From assembly GCA_021432605.1 (NCBI GenBank), contig MU271163.1, positions 1 through 64,000 of the forward strand: DNA of 64,000 bases, read 5' to 3'. The notes under the pieces are model-generated. The model was not told where the DNA came from, did not search any database, and saw nothing but the letters and a program-made list of their open reading frames with translations. Every line of letters begins with the position of its first letter. Position 1 is the first letter of the stretch. Positions 48,068 to 60,225 of the stretch are shown here, piece by piece. The DNA comes from Coniochaeta sp. PMI_546. Its lineage: Eukaryota > Ascomycota > Sordariomycetes > Coniochaetales > Coniochaetaceae. The position numbers were made by a program, and so were the translations under genes.

Positions 48068-48907
48068 GTTTGCGATCGTGTATGACAGATTGGCATTCCT
48101 TGGATTCGCGATTCATAGCGTCACAGGGGGAGGAAGACGCTCCAAAGCCCTTTTGCAGACAAAGTGAGAGACTCGGTAGTTTCGCCGACGGGGTCCAGCG
48201 GGGCGAACATTATGCTCCGTCCCCACGTACGCCACCTAGGAGGAGACTTTTTTGACTTTCCTGGCGTATCTTAGCCAATTTTAGCTTGTCTGGGTTTCCG
48301 AGTATAGTGGGCCGGAGCAGGGTGTGTCATGCAATTGCTGCTACTACCTACTATGGTAGGTATGTACCGTGCACGCCCCGTGATTGCAGAGGGGGTCTTC
48401 TGATAGAATACCTCGTGGCATGGGCAGGACCATAGTAGCTGGCAAAGCAAGGGTTCAGTCACAGACCCTCAACAATGCCGAAGGGCTCAATCCTTTGCCA
48501 TACTCAGGCCAACGGCATCGGTAGTCGGCTCACGGAGTTTGGCCGAAGCTGAACGGCACCGCTGTGGGTCCAATTTTGCAATGGGCCGAGATTTAGTCTA
48601 ACATTGGCAACGTTGTTGAAACCGCGTTGGAAGAGGTCGACGTGGTATTTTGCTACCGATCGATCAGTGGTCTCGTGTGCTTGGGAGCCGTTAGCGAGAT
48701 CTCGATGTGTCGATTCATCAACGTATCAATCGATAACATTAATATTGTAGGTATAGGTGGTCGGCCCAGCGGCTGGCCTAGGCTGGCCTTCAGTACAAAT
48801 ATGACCTGAGTCGAGGCCGTTGAAACAGCTGCCGCGCTGAACAGCGAGACACCACTGGTTTTTTTTGCTGCCCCTTTTCAAGATTTACATTACCCTTTCC
48901 ACGAGCA
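48068..48907. promoter_or_regulatory. Divergent promoter of lactonase and NmrA-like genes
   Basis: 840 bases between two divergent start codons. It contains a small inverted repeat, TACCTAC (48345-48351) and GTAGGTA (48356-48362), separated by four bases, which could be a dimeric-regulator site. This is suggestive only. No gene is seen. Confidence 0.45.
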
Positions 48908-49984
48908 ATGGCTCAGAAACTCATCGTCGTCATCGGCGCCACAGGTGGCCAGGGTGGCGCGGTGGTGGCCGCATTCCTCAAGGATCCGCAATGGAAGATC
49001 CGTGGCATCACGCGCAACCCGGGCAGCGAGAAGGCGAAAGCCTTGACCGCCAAGGGCGTCGAGATGGTCAAGGCCGACTTGATGGACCTCTCCAGCCTGG
49101 AGCAGGCGTTCCAAGGTGCAAACGTCATCTTCGGCGTCACAGACTACTACGAGCACTTTTTCGCCAAGGGAAAGGAGAAGGCCATGGAGGCTGAGTACAC
49201 ACAGGGGAAGAACATGGCCAAGGCCGCCAGCAAGGTCCCTACGCTGGAGCAATTTCTTTGGAGCACCCTGCCGCACTCCAGCGTGATCACTAAGGGCGAA
49301 GCGATCGTCCCTCACTTCGAGGGTAAGGCTCGTGTGGACGAGTTCATCAAACAAGACGAGACCCTGTTGCAGAAGACAACCTTCTGCTTCTTCACAACCT
49401 TCACTTACAACATGACCCACTACGCGGTCTTCAAACCGTTCTACTTGGTGAGTGACTCGTTCCCTGTCTCACAGCGTAGACATTCTCTCCTCCTTACTGC
49501 TTGCTAACATCTCGATCCGCAGGGCGCCGCGAAGAAATGGGTGCAGTTGTACCCTGCAAACCCAAATTATGCATATCCCTGCTTGGGGGACCATGCAGTA
49601 AACAGTGGAGTCTTCGTCCACAGTCTTGTTCAAAATAAGCCTCCAGGCGGCACCTACGTGATCTGCTCCATCGAGAACCACACGCTCGAGTCCTATCTTG
49701 CGCTCTGGGGTAAAGCAAGCGGCTTCGCTACAGAGTCAAACTCGACCAAGGTCATTCAGATCTCTCCGGAGACCTATATCGATCTCTTCGGCTCTATGGG
49801 CGAGGAGCAGGCAGCTCAGTGGAACTTCTCCAAGTATCTCGCGGAACATGACCTTATGGCCGTTGCCGTGGCTCGGTACAAGAAGGCTCAGGAGTACATG
49901 ACCAGCGAAGCGATTTCCTCGCTCGTGAGCGTCGAGGAGACCTTCAAGACGACAGACTGGAAAGCCTATGGCTATTCGAACTGA
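48908..49984 (+). CDS. NmrA-like NAD(P)-binding protein
   Basis: Two exons, 48908-49447 and 49523-49984, with a 75-base intron (GTGAGT...CGCAG), give 333 residues. The N-terminal Rossmann motif VIGATGGQGGAVV (residues 8-20) and RGITRNPGSEKAKAL (32-46) are characteristic of the NmrA/HSCARG atypical short-chain dehydrogenases. YYEHFF and FLWSTLPHSS follow. The YxxxK catalytic pair of classic SDRs is not evident, as expected for NmrA-like proteins that sense the NADP/NADPH ratio or act as atypical reductases. Cytosolic; no signal peptide. Divergent from the lactonase. Intact. It could be a redox sensor for the catabolic block or an isoflavone-reductase-like enzyme. Confidence 0.88.
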
Positions 49985-50561
49985 TTGTATATATACACAA
50001 AGCCTCAATAGAAATTGTGTCGTGAGAAATACAAGTAGATTAGCTCGTGCACCGCACTGGCAATTGTTTTTGCGACAAAGTGTATTCTCATTGCGTGATC
50101 ATATAAGGAAGTTTAAAAGACACCCAGACATCACTCTGATATGCCTTTATAAGCCAAGTCAAGCTCCCGTACTCTGCACTAAACCTGCCTAGACATTCAT
50201 GAGTGGCACTAATCTTTCACAGTACTGGAACTGGTTCAGGACTGCGGGTTCAAAACGCTCGCTGCTTTTGGCTTACATACAAGACCGACATCTTGTCCTT
50301 GCTACGGATCCTATGTCGTGATCTGGTTACAGGAGGGACGGTCAGACCGTTGATCACTCTGCGTTACTGTTCTGGTGCCTGCGTGCTTCGAACTGTGGAA
50401 GAGGGTTCTAATCTAGACCACCTAACCTTAGTTGTACCCAGTCGCACGATGGAAAGCAAGAATGGAAGACGGAAAGGGGTGAGTTTGCGTGCGGTTCAGG
50501 GTACCATTTCAGCGGGCTCAAATCGGGCCCAGGACGCGAGCTTGTGCAGATTTGTTCATCG
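49985..50561. other. Intergenic region between convergent genes
   Basis: About 580 bases between the NmrA-like stop and the end of the second lactonase remnant. No supported feature. Confidence 0.4.
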
Positions 50562-51834
50562 CTATAAGTGTCTAGCCTGTTCCGGGCCAAGTGATCCGAA
50601 CCTTTGCTTCTTATACAGATCGTAATCCCACTGCTTCCCATCCCTCCAAAAGCCTTTCACGATAGGGGAATGGGCAGGCTGCCCGTCGACAGGGACCTCG
50701 TTCAGCCAGCCCCAGTGACACTTCTGCTTCCACCCACTCTCCCGCCAGTTATTACAGTCTTTGCCTGGATCCTTGTTGAAAACTGGCAGTACGTCGAGCA
50801 GCATCGCATCGTGAGCCAGGCACACAAACACATTATCTTTGGCGTCCAGCTCCTGCATCTTCAACACCGAAGCCCGCGCGGTCTCGTAATCATGGTACGC
50901 CGTCGGCCATTGCGGGGGCATGCCATACCAGGGCGTTTTGCTCGCGACACTCTGGTCAGAGGAAACTGGATGGTGGGAGGATACTCGCGGTCCGTACGAT
51001 GCGGAATGGCCGACACCGGAATAGTATCCGGCAGAGGCAGCGCGGCACTTGGCCGGAAGTGACCGGCAAAATGGGAGATGTCGCCTCCAAGGAGCATGAA
51101 GCTGGCCCCGCCTTAATCAGACGACGGCTTGGTCCGCGCGAGGGCGCAGATGTGGCCCGCATAGTGGCCTGGCGAGTCGAGGAGGTAGAGAGATCCGTCC
51201 CCGAAAAAGTCGAGCGCCGGAAAGCCCCCTACCTTGAGATCTCCGGAGAAGTCAGCCTCCTCTAGTTTGCGACTGGCGAGGTCAGAGGCTAGCACAGGCG
51301 ACTTTGGGTTCTCGGGATAGCCTGGCAAGACGCCTGAGGACTTGAAACCGGGCCCGACGACGACGGAGGTAGAGGGTGGAAATTGTGACATGTTTCCACA
51401 GTGGTCGTAGTGGAAATGAGACCAAATACAGTAGTCTTTGCCCTCGAAGAATGCGGTTAGCGTACGAGGGATGCCGTCACACGATGCAGCAAGGGATTAA
51501 TGTCGTATTTACCGATGGAGCTGAGTTTCACGCCTCCTTCCTCCAGTATTTCACTGACCTCCTTGTCCACCCTCACGCCAGTCATAGCAGTGTCCGATCC
51601 GAGGAGGGCCTGGACCGCCGGTGGTGAGTTCCAGTAATCCCTGCGGGTGCCGAGGTCAAACATGGCCTTCTTGCCCAACCCGTCATGTTCAATGAGGAAC
51701 GCAACATCTTTGAAGTTGAACGTTTCGTGCCCTTTCGCGACAGGGGTGACGAAGACCTGGGCAATGCCAGTCAGGTACGTGGTGGTGTCGAGCAGCTTGA
51801 CGCGGACTGTGTTATCCGACTGTGGGAAGTCCAT
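50562..51834 (-). pseudogene. Second metallo-beta-lactamase-fold lactonase, inactivated
   Basis: Reads from MDFPQSDNTVRVKLLDTTTY at 51834 through FLIEHDGLGKKAMFDLGTRR, WSHFHYDHCGN (metal site, after an intron near 51.46-51.51 kb), LYLLDSPGHYAGHI, FMLLGGDISHFAGHFRPS and FVCLAHDAMLLDVLP. These blocks are in family order and give about 370 residues, the usual size of fungal lactonase-like metallohydrolases. Two lesions are visible. A stop, TAA, at 51113-51115 sits where CAA (Gln) is likely, a C-to-T change of RIP type. A frame change near 50945, between VSRA and SKTPWYGMPPQW, cannot be explained by an intron. All metal-site motifs are otherwise intact, so the loss looks recent. Sequencing error is the alternative. 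It is only distantly related to the intact lactonase at 47.2 kb. Confidence 0.75.
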
Positions 51835-52343
51835 TTCGGCCACAGCCTGAGCAGTTTCCGCAGCAACGCAGCAGACAGTTAGCTTATTTTCTCTATCAGT
51901 GACAAAAATTGAGGACTGTAGAAGCGCTATGAGATGCGTATATGAATTTGACCGGCCGCCGCCTTGAGCCGAACAAGTTTCGGCAGATGACACGGTACGC
52001 GCCGAAGGTGCGAGAATATGTACCGAAGTTGGGATCGCCGAGCGGTGCGAAACCAGGCGCTCCTTGCCGAAACGGAGAACGATATGCTCCGGCCGAGCCG
52101 GACGGTGTCCCCCTGTGGTCAATGACATGTTACGGCAATTGAACAGAATTGACGTACGTAATCGTACATCCTTTATAAAGATATCGAGTAATATCTAGAG
52201 ATTACTGCCGCAACGCCGAGACTCTGCTCGTCATATCATGCATCAAAGTCTGACAGCCCCCGGCTTTTCGGCGCTCAGCGGGAAGCGGCCGTCTTATCGG
52301 TTCACATAGTCGCATATGGTCTCGCTATTGGAAGACATGGGCT
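51835..52343. other. Intergenic region
   Basis: About 500 bases between the start of the lactonase remnant and the stop of the regulator behind it on the same strand. Contains the former lactonase promoter. No other feature. Confidence 0.4.
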
Positions 52344-54420
52344 TCAAATACAAGCAGGTGTGACAAGCTGCTGCGTCAAGTTCGACTCATTAAAAGCACC
52401 AAAATCCATATCCAACACGTCTATGAGAGGATACGGCTCATCGAAGCGGAAGACCGTGTCCAGCTCATTCTCGAGGGGCACGAGATTATCGGCTACGAAC
52501 TGGCCGTGTGAAGTAGCCGTGAGCTCCAGTAGGTCCATGTCCTCGCAGATCGTGGGAGGGAATGGGAATAGCTCGTGTGCGCGTTCGGGCGGCTCTTGCG
52601 TATTGGTGTAGAAAGCAGTCTGGCCCTCGTCGTTGCGCACCGACGCCGTCACGTGCCTCTGCAGCCTGTCGATTTTCCTCAGCACCATGCTCGACCCGCC
52701 ATACCTTGTCCTCATGGCCATCATGATCGAGCGGAGCATGTCTATCTGCTTTATCCGCAACGACTCTCTTCGGGTGGACGTAGGGCGATAGTGTATTAGA
52801 GGGAGTGCAGCAGCCATGCAGAAGAACCCGTGGATGGGGAGCAGGCAGACCGCATGTTCTCTGTAGTAAATCTCCTCGTACAAGGTGACGATACAGGATG
52901 ACGCAATGATCGATAGTACTGATGTCCGCCACCTCTTGTCTCTCTCGTGCATGAGGTTCTGGCTCACGATGACGGCGACAAAATACTCGATGAACATCTC
53001 TGACGTGGGCCTGTGATAGCGTCGCCTGTCACCGGCGGTTTCATGGAGGCGCAGCTCCTCGGGAAGCTCGTATATCCAGTCACATAGACGAGCGGTGATG
53101 CTGGTCACCTCCTCGGGCTGAATGGGCCGCTTCTCTAGGTTAAGTTCGGATATGACTCCGATGATGATGGAGAGCTTCGTGGTCTGGATGAAAGACCGGG
53201 CTTCTAAAGTGTCCTTTTCGAAATCCTCTATCGCTAGCATCCTCACGTCCAGATCCTTTAGCCTCAACAGCGGCGGACGGCCCCAGCAACACACCTGGAG
53301 CTTGTCGCTATTCTGCAGCGTTGGCGGGGTTAGAAACAAGAACGACCGTATTTATCGTACGGGGGATACAGGATCACCGACCACGAGGTGCCAGAAGATT
53401 CTTCGCAGACAGCGAGCGTTCGGTCTCTTGGCATATGTTGACTCTTCGTGGAGCCCCATCTGGATGGCGAGGCGCGTTGCCACGCCGGTCCAGTGCCAGG
53501 GTCCATCAACGCTGATCTGATCCGGAGGCTTGAGGCTCCAGCAGGACAAGATGCAGAGCGCCTTCAATGTTTGCACGTGATCTTCTTCGTAGTTTACAGA
53601 GATCAGCGTCTTTACCTTCTCATATAACAAGCGGGACAGCTTCATGCTGGCAGAACTGTGTCTCGTCAGACTGCCTGCAAGGCAAAGAGCTTGGTCCAGC
53701 AGCACGCAGGAGCCGGGGTTTTCCAGGTCGCTCGGGTCGACTACGGGGTAAAGGTGGGACATGTGCTCGATGAAGGAGTCCACCAATGCGCGCTGGAGCA
53801 CTGTCTCAGGAAGAGAGGCGGCTTGCGTTGCCATGAGTATGGCCTCCCTAAAATTTGACATGTCAGGGACGACGCTTTCGGCAACAGCAGCCCCTGCAGG
53901 CGCGTCGCAGGATAAGACGGAGCTGCAGGCAATGAAGCCCTTGGGCTGCTGGACTGAGGCTCTGCGGGGGCTGTTATTTGACAGTCTCACGTGGACATCG
54001 GTCGAGGTATCGGGGGACAACAGGCTCATTTCGGGCCCCTCATCCAGGTCAACCTCGAGGTTTCTCGGCGACGCGGCGAGCCCCAGCCGCGCCCCCATTT
54101 TCCTTCTCCGTCGAACGCCGTCGCGACGTCTGAGAGCGGCCGGTCAGCAGCAATTGTTCTTAGCCGGACGAAACCCGGCGCGCGTGGAGGGGAATGGAAT
54201 TCTTTGGCTCTACTGACATGCACTGCTGTTTTGAGCGCCGGCAGTTGTGGCATACATCGTCCGGGCTGGTTTGTAAGTCACATTTGATCTGGACGTTGTT
54301 CAGCTTAGTAAACCTAAGGCTTGTCGCCTAGGCAGTCCGAGTCTGGACTGTTGTGCCCGTACATACCTTTTTGGAGTGGCACTGCACGCAGACAATGTTT
54401 GCTCTGTCTCGTGACGACAT
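52344..54420 (-). CDS. Zn2Cys6 transcription factor with fungal_trans domain
   Basis: Four exons (54367-54420, 54218-54288, 53370-54129, 52344-53312) sum to 617 residues. The zinc cluster is split by intron 1: CVQCHSKK joined to IKCDLQTSPDDVCHNCRRSK then QQC, the full Cx2Cx6Cx9Cx2Cx6C pattern, followed by a basic linker (RRDGVRRRRK). The middle-homology domain has SFIEHMSHLYPVVDPSDL, HWTGVATRLAIQMGLHEES and ARCLRRIFWHLV, continuing into KLQVCCWGRPPLLRLKDLD. The third intron's exact donor is uncertain, since two in-phase choices differ by a few residues. It is a nuclear regulator lying between the lactonase remnant and a divergently transcribed SDR, so control of the surrounding catabolic genes is plausible. 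Intact. Confidence 0.88.
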
Positions 54421-55775
54421 TGTGCTAGTCGACAATCGCCAGTTGTGACTGCGCTCGTGGTCGTCGCGGTTGTCATGAATAAAGCACGGTGAGGTGTGGT
54501 GAAGCGCCCAAGACTGGGGGGGGGGGCTTTCAGACGTTTCCTTCCCGCGCCAGGAGTCGGACACGTCAACTCTCCACCGGGTACCGCAAGTCTGTGTTCT
54601 CCGTGTTCCCCGCAATCCATGCATCTTGGGCCACGTGCCATACATTACCGGTACCTACAGTCTGGGGGCGGATGATGCCGCATCTAGAGTGCTCGTACCG
54701 CTACGCTACGCCTCCTCTCGCCTGGCGATAGACGCAGCTAGCTTTGGCCGCATGGCGGAGAAATTCTGGGGAGTTGACGTCCCCAGCTTGACCGGCAAGG
54801 ATTTGGTTCTCTTGCAACTCCTGCAGGAGATTCGGTCGGGAGGTAGGTCACGCGTGGTCCGTGTCGACGCCTTGAGTCTCCTCAGAGGTGCTTGGGGTCT
54901 GAGGCTGCGTTGTTATCGGCGGCATGGTTATCTCCATTGACTCAATTCACCTAGGTGCCGCTGTGCCACAACCATTACTCAGTTAAAGCACCAAATTTCC
55001 AGGACACCCCGACTCGTCGGATACAACGCCTCGACACGATTGCAAACATCTGCCTCCAACCATCAATTCCTCTACGAATGTCGATCTGAACAATCCTAAC
55101 TTTTGCGAGCCAATTATTCAGTCAACAGTGAAGCCATATACCGAGAAAGATGTTGATTTCGCGCTCTAAGCTATTGCAATGGGCAGATCTCGGCGGAAGG
55201 TTGGAATGGAACCGGGAAATTATAAGGCTAGGTTTCCGACCGTTTGAACGGTATGCAGTATCGATCTACAGCCTTTTCTCTTCTCCAGCGCTTTTCTAAC
55301 GAGTCTATTACTGTGGTATTGTTTTTACAAGTACCTTTTTATTGTGTTTGACTGTGGGGGGTGGGTGTCTGGGAAGTAAATGGGCGCTTTAGATTGCTAC
55401 ACATCCTAGCCAGCCCACATTCTGGCCAGCCCATAGTAGCGGGCTGTTTGGTCAATTTCCGCCCCCGTCGGCACAATCTCTTCAATACGGGTCTCGGCAC
55501 TCGGCAAGACAGGTGTGCCGTTTCGGCCATGTGCCGAACGGCGAGAAGACGGATGTATCATCGTATGATAGGCGCACCGAGACTTTATGTACCACTGCAC
55601 AAGTACGTTGTGAGAAGTCTCTATTTGATGGGCTCCCACTCAGGGCGGGGGCTGATTTTGTCGTCCCGCGCGTTCGAAGGACAATCTCAACATTGGCCCA
55701 TCACTATCACTGCCCGTTGCCGCGCACTCGAGTACCCAGAACGTATAACTTCTCGCGGAGAAGTCCACAGAAGCC
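54421..55775. other. Divergent intergenic region between regulator and SDR
   Basis: About 1.35 kb holding the promoters of the Zn2Cys6 gene and the SDR gene. A homopolymer of 11 G residues is at 54516-54526. Open frames inside (54489-54731, 54626-54940, 55361-55918) show no family features. No other feature. Confidence 0.5.
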
Positions 55776-56552
55776 ATGCCTGTCGCAATCGTCACTGGTG
55801 CCTCTCAAGGGATAGGAAGAGCGATCGCGCTGCGGCTTGCCAGAGACGGCTTCGACGTCACGGTCAACGACCTCGCTTCCTGCGCAACAAATCTCCAAAG
55901 CCTCAGCGAGCAGATTGAAAGCACTGGTCGACGGTCCCTTGTAGTCAGCGGGGACGTCAGCGTGGAGAAGGATGTCGAACGCATTGTAGACGAGACGGTC
56001 TCCTCCCTAGGGGAGCTCAACGTCATGGTTGCCAACGCGGGTGTGATGCGCATGGCGGGTCTGGTGGAACTCTCGGTCGAGGAATTCGACAGGGTGCAAG
56101 CCATCAACGTGCGAGGAGTCTTCCTCTGCTATCAGAAGGCTGCGGCACGCATGATTGCTCAAGGAAATGGAGGGCGCATCGTCGGAGCATGCTCGATTTC
56201 GGGATACAGACCTCAGCCTACAGCCCTTGCATACGGTGTGAGCAAGTGGGCAGTTCGGGGACTGACCCAGGCCTCAGCGATGGATTTGGCAAGACACAAT
56301 ATCACGGTCAATTCCTACTGCCCGGGGATCGTCAAGACACCCATGTGGGACAAGATTGACGCGACCATAGCCAAGAAGATGAATGTCCCGTCGGGGTTTG
56401 CTTTTGAGAAGTCGGTCAGTGAGCGCTCTGCGATGGGGAAACCTCAGACGCCGGAGGACATTGCCGGCTGTGTGAGCTTCTTGGTAGGCAAGGATGCCAG
56501 TATGATCACTGGCCAGAGCCTGATCATAGACGGCGGTATTCAGTTTTCATAG
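55776..56552 (+). CDS. Short-chain dehydrogenase/reductase, diacetyl/acetoin reductase-like
   Basis: Intronless, 258 residues, a classic SDR. The cofactor motif TGASQGIGRA lies near the N-terminus, with the ANAG motif (VMVANAGVM) near 83-91, the catalytic Ser in CSISGY and the catalytic pair in YGVSK. PGIVKTPMWD and a C-terminal TGQSLIIDGG complete the fold. The length and the overall pattern with a short C-terminus resemble (S)-acetoin/diacetyl reductases and related secondary-alcohol dehydrogenases, which interconvert alcohols and ketones with NAD(P)H in the cytosol. The Asp in VNDL after strand two would favour NAD over NADP. It is divergent from the Zn2Cys6 regulator and upstream of the Baeyer-Villiger gene on the same strand. 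Intact. Confidence 0.9.
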   Translation: MPVAIVTGASQGIGRAIALRLARDGFDVTVNDLASCATNLQSLSEQIESTGRRSLVVSGDVSVEKDVERIVDETVSSLGELNVMVANAGVMRMAGLVELSVEEFDRVQAINVRGVFLCYQKAAARMIAQGNGGRIVGACSISGYRPQPTALAYGVSKWAVRGLTQASAMDLARHNITVNSYCPGIVKTPMWDKIDATIAKKMNVPSGFAFEKSVSERSAMGKPQTPEDIAGCVSFLVGKDASMITGQSLIIDGGIQFS

Positions 56553-57287
56553 ACGTCTACAAAACACCAAACATTTCTACCCATCACCAGAATTGCTCAG
56601 GATAACCTGCGTGAACACATCCCGCTATGCTCAAATGTGTAATTATTGTGTGTGATAGGTTAGAGGTACCGAGGCTTTAGAGTCTTTTGCCATACCAAGT
56701 CAAGCAGGAACCAGGTATCAATGCTGATTTGAACAACAAAGTACAAATCCTTAATCCCCGCGTAGCCTAGAAAGGCTCCATCCACTCCTGAGGTTCTTCC
56801 CCGCCGCTTTTTCCGGAGATGATTTCAAAGTCCTGTATGTGGAGAAGTCACACTGCTATCCAGGGGCTCCCGGGCCGTCGATAATGTCTTTGCCCATTCC
56901 CCGCCGTCATCGTGCTAGTCGGTACTGGCTCATGCCGAGCCTCCAACCGACTCGTTCAAAGGCACACCAACACTGAACCGATCAGTGACACTTGTGGAGG
57001 TCGTCAAGAGGGAGGTTATGCAACTGAGACGGTAAACATTGAGCAGTACGGCTCGGCACTCGGCTTGTATTGTCTAGGTATACACCACTTGCTGCCTTGC
57101 ACCGACCTTCAACTCGTACCACTCATCGTATACCATGATCGGTTTATTGAACGTCTTTATAAGCGATGCTAGCCTTGACCAGTCAAGAGAACACCATTAA
57201 TTCGCTAAGCTATCAATTAAAGGTTTCAGACATAATTCCAAATTCTTTAACCAACTTCAAAGCCTAGGACGCCAAGCATGTAAATGC
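56553..57287. other. Intergenic region
   Basis: About 735 bases between the SDR stop and the monooxygenase start. It contains the monooxygenase promoter. The open frame 56912-57172 shows no family features. Confidence 0.45.
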
Positions 57288-59326
57288 ATGTCTGAATCTT
57301 CGAAAATGTCTTCCGCAAGACTAGGCCAGCTGGCGGGCCAACTAGCAGCTGCTGTTGCCGATGCGCGTACATCGGCCAATATCGCATCCTCCTACAAGGT
57401 CCTGGAGCAACCTCTTGGCACTGCGCGCCCTATTCGAATCGTTGGAATAGGGGCTGGCATGAGTGGCATGAACATGATCCGTACCCTGCGGCTTCATCTC
57501 ACTGATTATGAGCATGTGGTCTATGAGAAGAACCCCAAGATCGGAGGGACTTGGTTCGAAAACAGGTATCCCGGGTGCAAATGCGACATTCCCTCTCACA
57601 ATTACCAATTCTCTTGGCGACCCAACCCGGAATGGAGCGCCTTCTTCTCCCCGGCGGAGGAGATCGAGGACTATCTGTATCGCGTGTGCGAAGAAGAAAA
57701 GATGCACGACCATATCATGCTGGAGCATCAAGTGACACGGGCAGAGTGGGACGAGACGGGCGGTGTCTGGCATCTCAAGGTGACCAACCTGCGGACAAAC
57801 ACCGCTATTGACGATTACTGTCACTTCCTTCTGGACTCATGCGGCATTCTCAAGTATGTGTCCTCCCTCGGCTCGGCAGTCGTCCCTGACTTATAATGTG
57901 GAGATACTGACCAACCCAGTCACTGGAAGTGGCCAGAGATACCAGGGCTAAACAGCTTCCTGGGTGAGTTGGTTCACACGGCGAACTGGCCGGAGAAGAT
58001 CAGTCTGACTGACAAGACGGTTGCGGTGATCGGAAACGGGTCGTCTGGGGTGCAAGTCCTGCCAGCGATACAGCCAGGTAAACTCCAAGAACGTCGTCGT
58101 GTCATACTTCACTTCAACTCACTTGATTGATAGAGGTCAAGAGTCTCGTGCACTTTGTTCGAGAACCTACGTGGATAATCCCGTCCAGGACAGAGCTCCT
58201 GGCTCAGGGTGAGGGTCGGGACAGTGGCGTACTAAGCGAGCTGGAGGTCAACCCGGATGGGACTTTCCCACCATCTCAAATCGCCAGGTTCAAAGCGGAT
58301 CGAGAGTTCTACAGGAAGTTCGTGAAAGCTGTAGAGGAAATCGTGAATGGCAACTTTCCCGTTGTGAGTTTGAACACCTCAAAGAGCAGAAGCATAGTTG
58401 ACTAACATGAGGCGAATGCTCCGGTAGACACTGAAGGACACTGATTTCGCCGCGGCTGCGCAAGAGATGACGATCGGGTACATGACTGAGAAACTGGGAG
58501 GTGACAAACGTCTCTGCGATGCTCTAATTCCAAAGGATTTCCCTCTTGGGTGTCGACGACTGACACCAGGCGTTGGCTACCTGGAAGCTCTCAGTGCCCG
58601 GAATGTGACGGTTGTCACAGACCCGATCACCAAAATAGTGCCTCGTGGCCTCGAAACCTCGACGGGGGAGCTAATCGAGGTGGATGTTATCGTCTGTGCC
58701 ACGGGTTTCAACGTCTCATTCTGCCCCCGCTTCCCGATCATAGGTAGGGAGGGTAATCTCCAAGACAAATGGAGGAGGGAGTTGCCAAAGGGGTACATGT
58801 CATTGGCAATCCCTGGGTTTCCGAACTATTTCAGTAAGTCAAAAGCCTGAAGCCTGAAGCCTTTTCAAGGCAGCAATTGTTTCTAACTGATCTCATAATA
58901 GCTTTCCTTGGCCCGAATGCACCGATCGGGCATGGCAGCGTCTTCACCATCACGGAGTACATCTCCAAGTACTTGACCCGACTGATCAAGAAGTGTCAGA
59001 CTGAGGGCATCAAGGCCATCGCGCCAAGTCAAGCAGCCGTCAAAGAGATATTCGAGCATACCCAAGCTTTCATGCCCCGCACGGCGTGGAGCGGGAACTG
59101 CATCTCGTGGTTCAAAAACGGGACTTTGGATGGTCCCGTTGTTGCATTGCATCCAGGCAGTAGGATTCACTTCTTCCACATGCTTGAGGCTTTCAGGGGT
59201 GAAGACTGGGAGTATACGTATCTCAACAAGGGTAACCGGTACCAGTACCTTGGTAACGGCTTTTCGATCAAAGAAGAAGGAGATATGGATTCCACGTGGT
59301 ATCTAGACGAGCCCGACAAGTTGTAA
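57288..59326 (+). CDS. Baeyer-Villiger flavin monooxygenase
   Basis: Five exons (57288-57853, 57920-58077, 58134-58363, 58428-58833, 58902-59326) with short GT-AG introns sum to 594 residues, normal for class B flavin monooxygenases. The FAD Rossmann motif is GIGAGMSGM (near 53-61), followed by GGTWFENRYPGCKCDIPSH. The Baeyer-Villiger fingerprint FxGxxxHxxxW is present as FLGELVHTANW in exon 2. The NADPH motif is VIGNGSSGVQ and the second fingerprint lies in VIVCATGFN. The enzyme inserts oxygen next to a ketone to give an ester or lactone, using NADPH and O2 in the cytosol. It sits after an SDR and near lactonase genes, whose reactions would come before and after this step. Intact. The ketone is not predictable from sequence. 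Confidence 0.93.
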
Positions 59327-60225
59327 TGGGCACTCTGACGCAGCATCCAGCTTATTTCAACGAAAATGTCTGAATGGGGCGGGATTCCTCTCCTTTAGCA
59401 AAACCATATGTAGGAAAATAGTTTACTTTGAGGGTTCAGTCTTATCAGACGATATACCATATTGTGCTCTTCTACAGTGAAGATTATTTCATTGTAAACT
59501 GATCCCGGACTGAGTATGGACTGTATAATATATACTTCTAAGCCGATGTAGAGCACGATATCTTCCACCTAATACAAGTTGATATAGGTCCGACACTAAG
59601 ACTGACCCTGCTAGTTAGACATACCTATTTCTGACATCATCTGTTCCTGACGGAAGGCACGCCCGACCAATATGTAGACTCAGTCACACCTTAAGCAATC
59701 CTGCTGGAAATGAGTAATAAGTCACGAAATGGCTTTTGTACACTGTACTGGTGGGAACAGTATCAACCTACGAACAACCTAGATGGCCATTGCACCAAAC
59801 CGAGGAGCGTGCACAAAGCAGTCTATACCACACGTGCCTTACACAATAGTATGCCGAGATGGCCGACGGCCCGACGCGAAACCGCGAATAACGCCCGTCC
59901 GAAATTGTGCACCGGTGTGGAAACTAACATGACATCCTCAATCAATCAATCAATGTCGGCATGTCCGTCTTGCCGAAGGTCGGCACACGGCACGCGGCAC
60001 GCGGCCTACGGCGCAGCTGCTCGGCGGAGTGAGATAATATATCTCTAGCACAGACACTAACTACCAGTCAAGAGTAATCCTTTCAAAACCATATCGGTGC
60101 TCTTTACTTCGTATTTTCCAGTTCACCTCGGCTCAAAATAAGTATCATTCGAGCTCCCTTCCTCAACTGAGCCGCCCACAGCCTCGTTCATCTCAAATAT
60201 TCAGTTCATTACGACAATCTTCACA
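59327..60225. other. Intergenic region
   Basis: About 900 bases. A short TCAA repeat (ATCAATCAATCAAT) is at about 59940 and a GGCACGC-type direct repeat at about 59988-60010. The open frame 59710-60048 has no family features. The 3' part is the promoter of the next gene. Confidence 0.45.

Noticed and set aside
54516-54526. Run of 11 G residues as a structural or regulatory element
   Set aside because: A single homopolymer in an intergenic region, possibly a sequencing artefact; there is no further G-tract pattern for a quadruplex.
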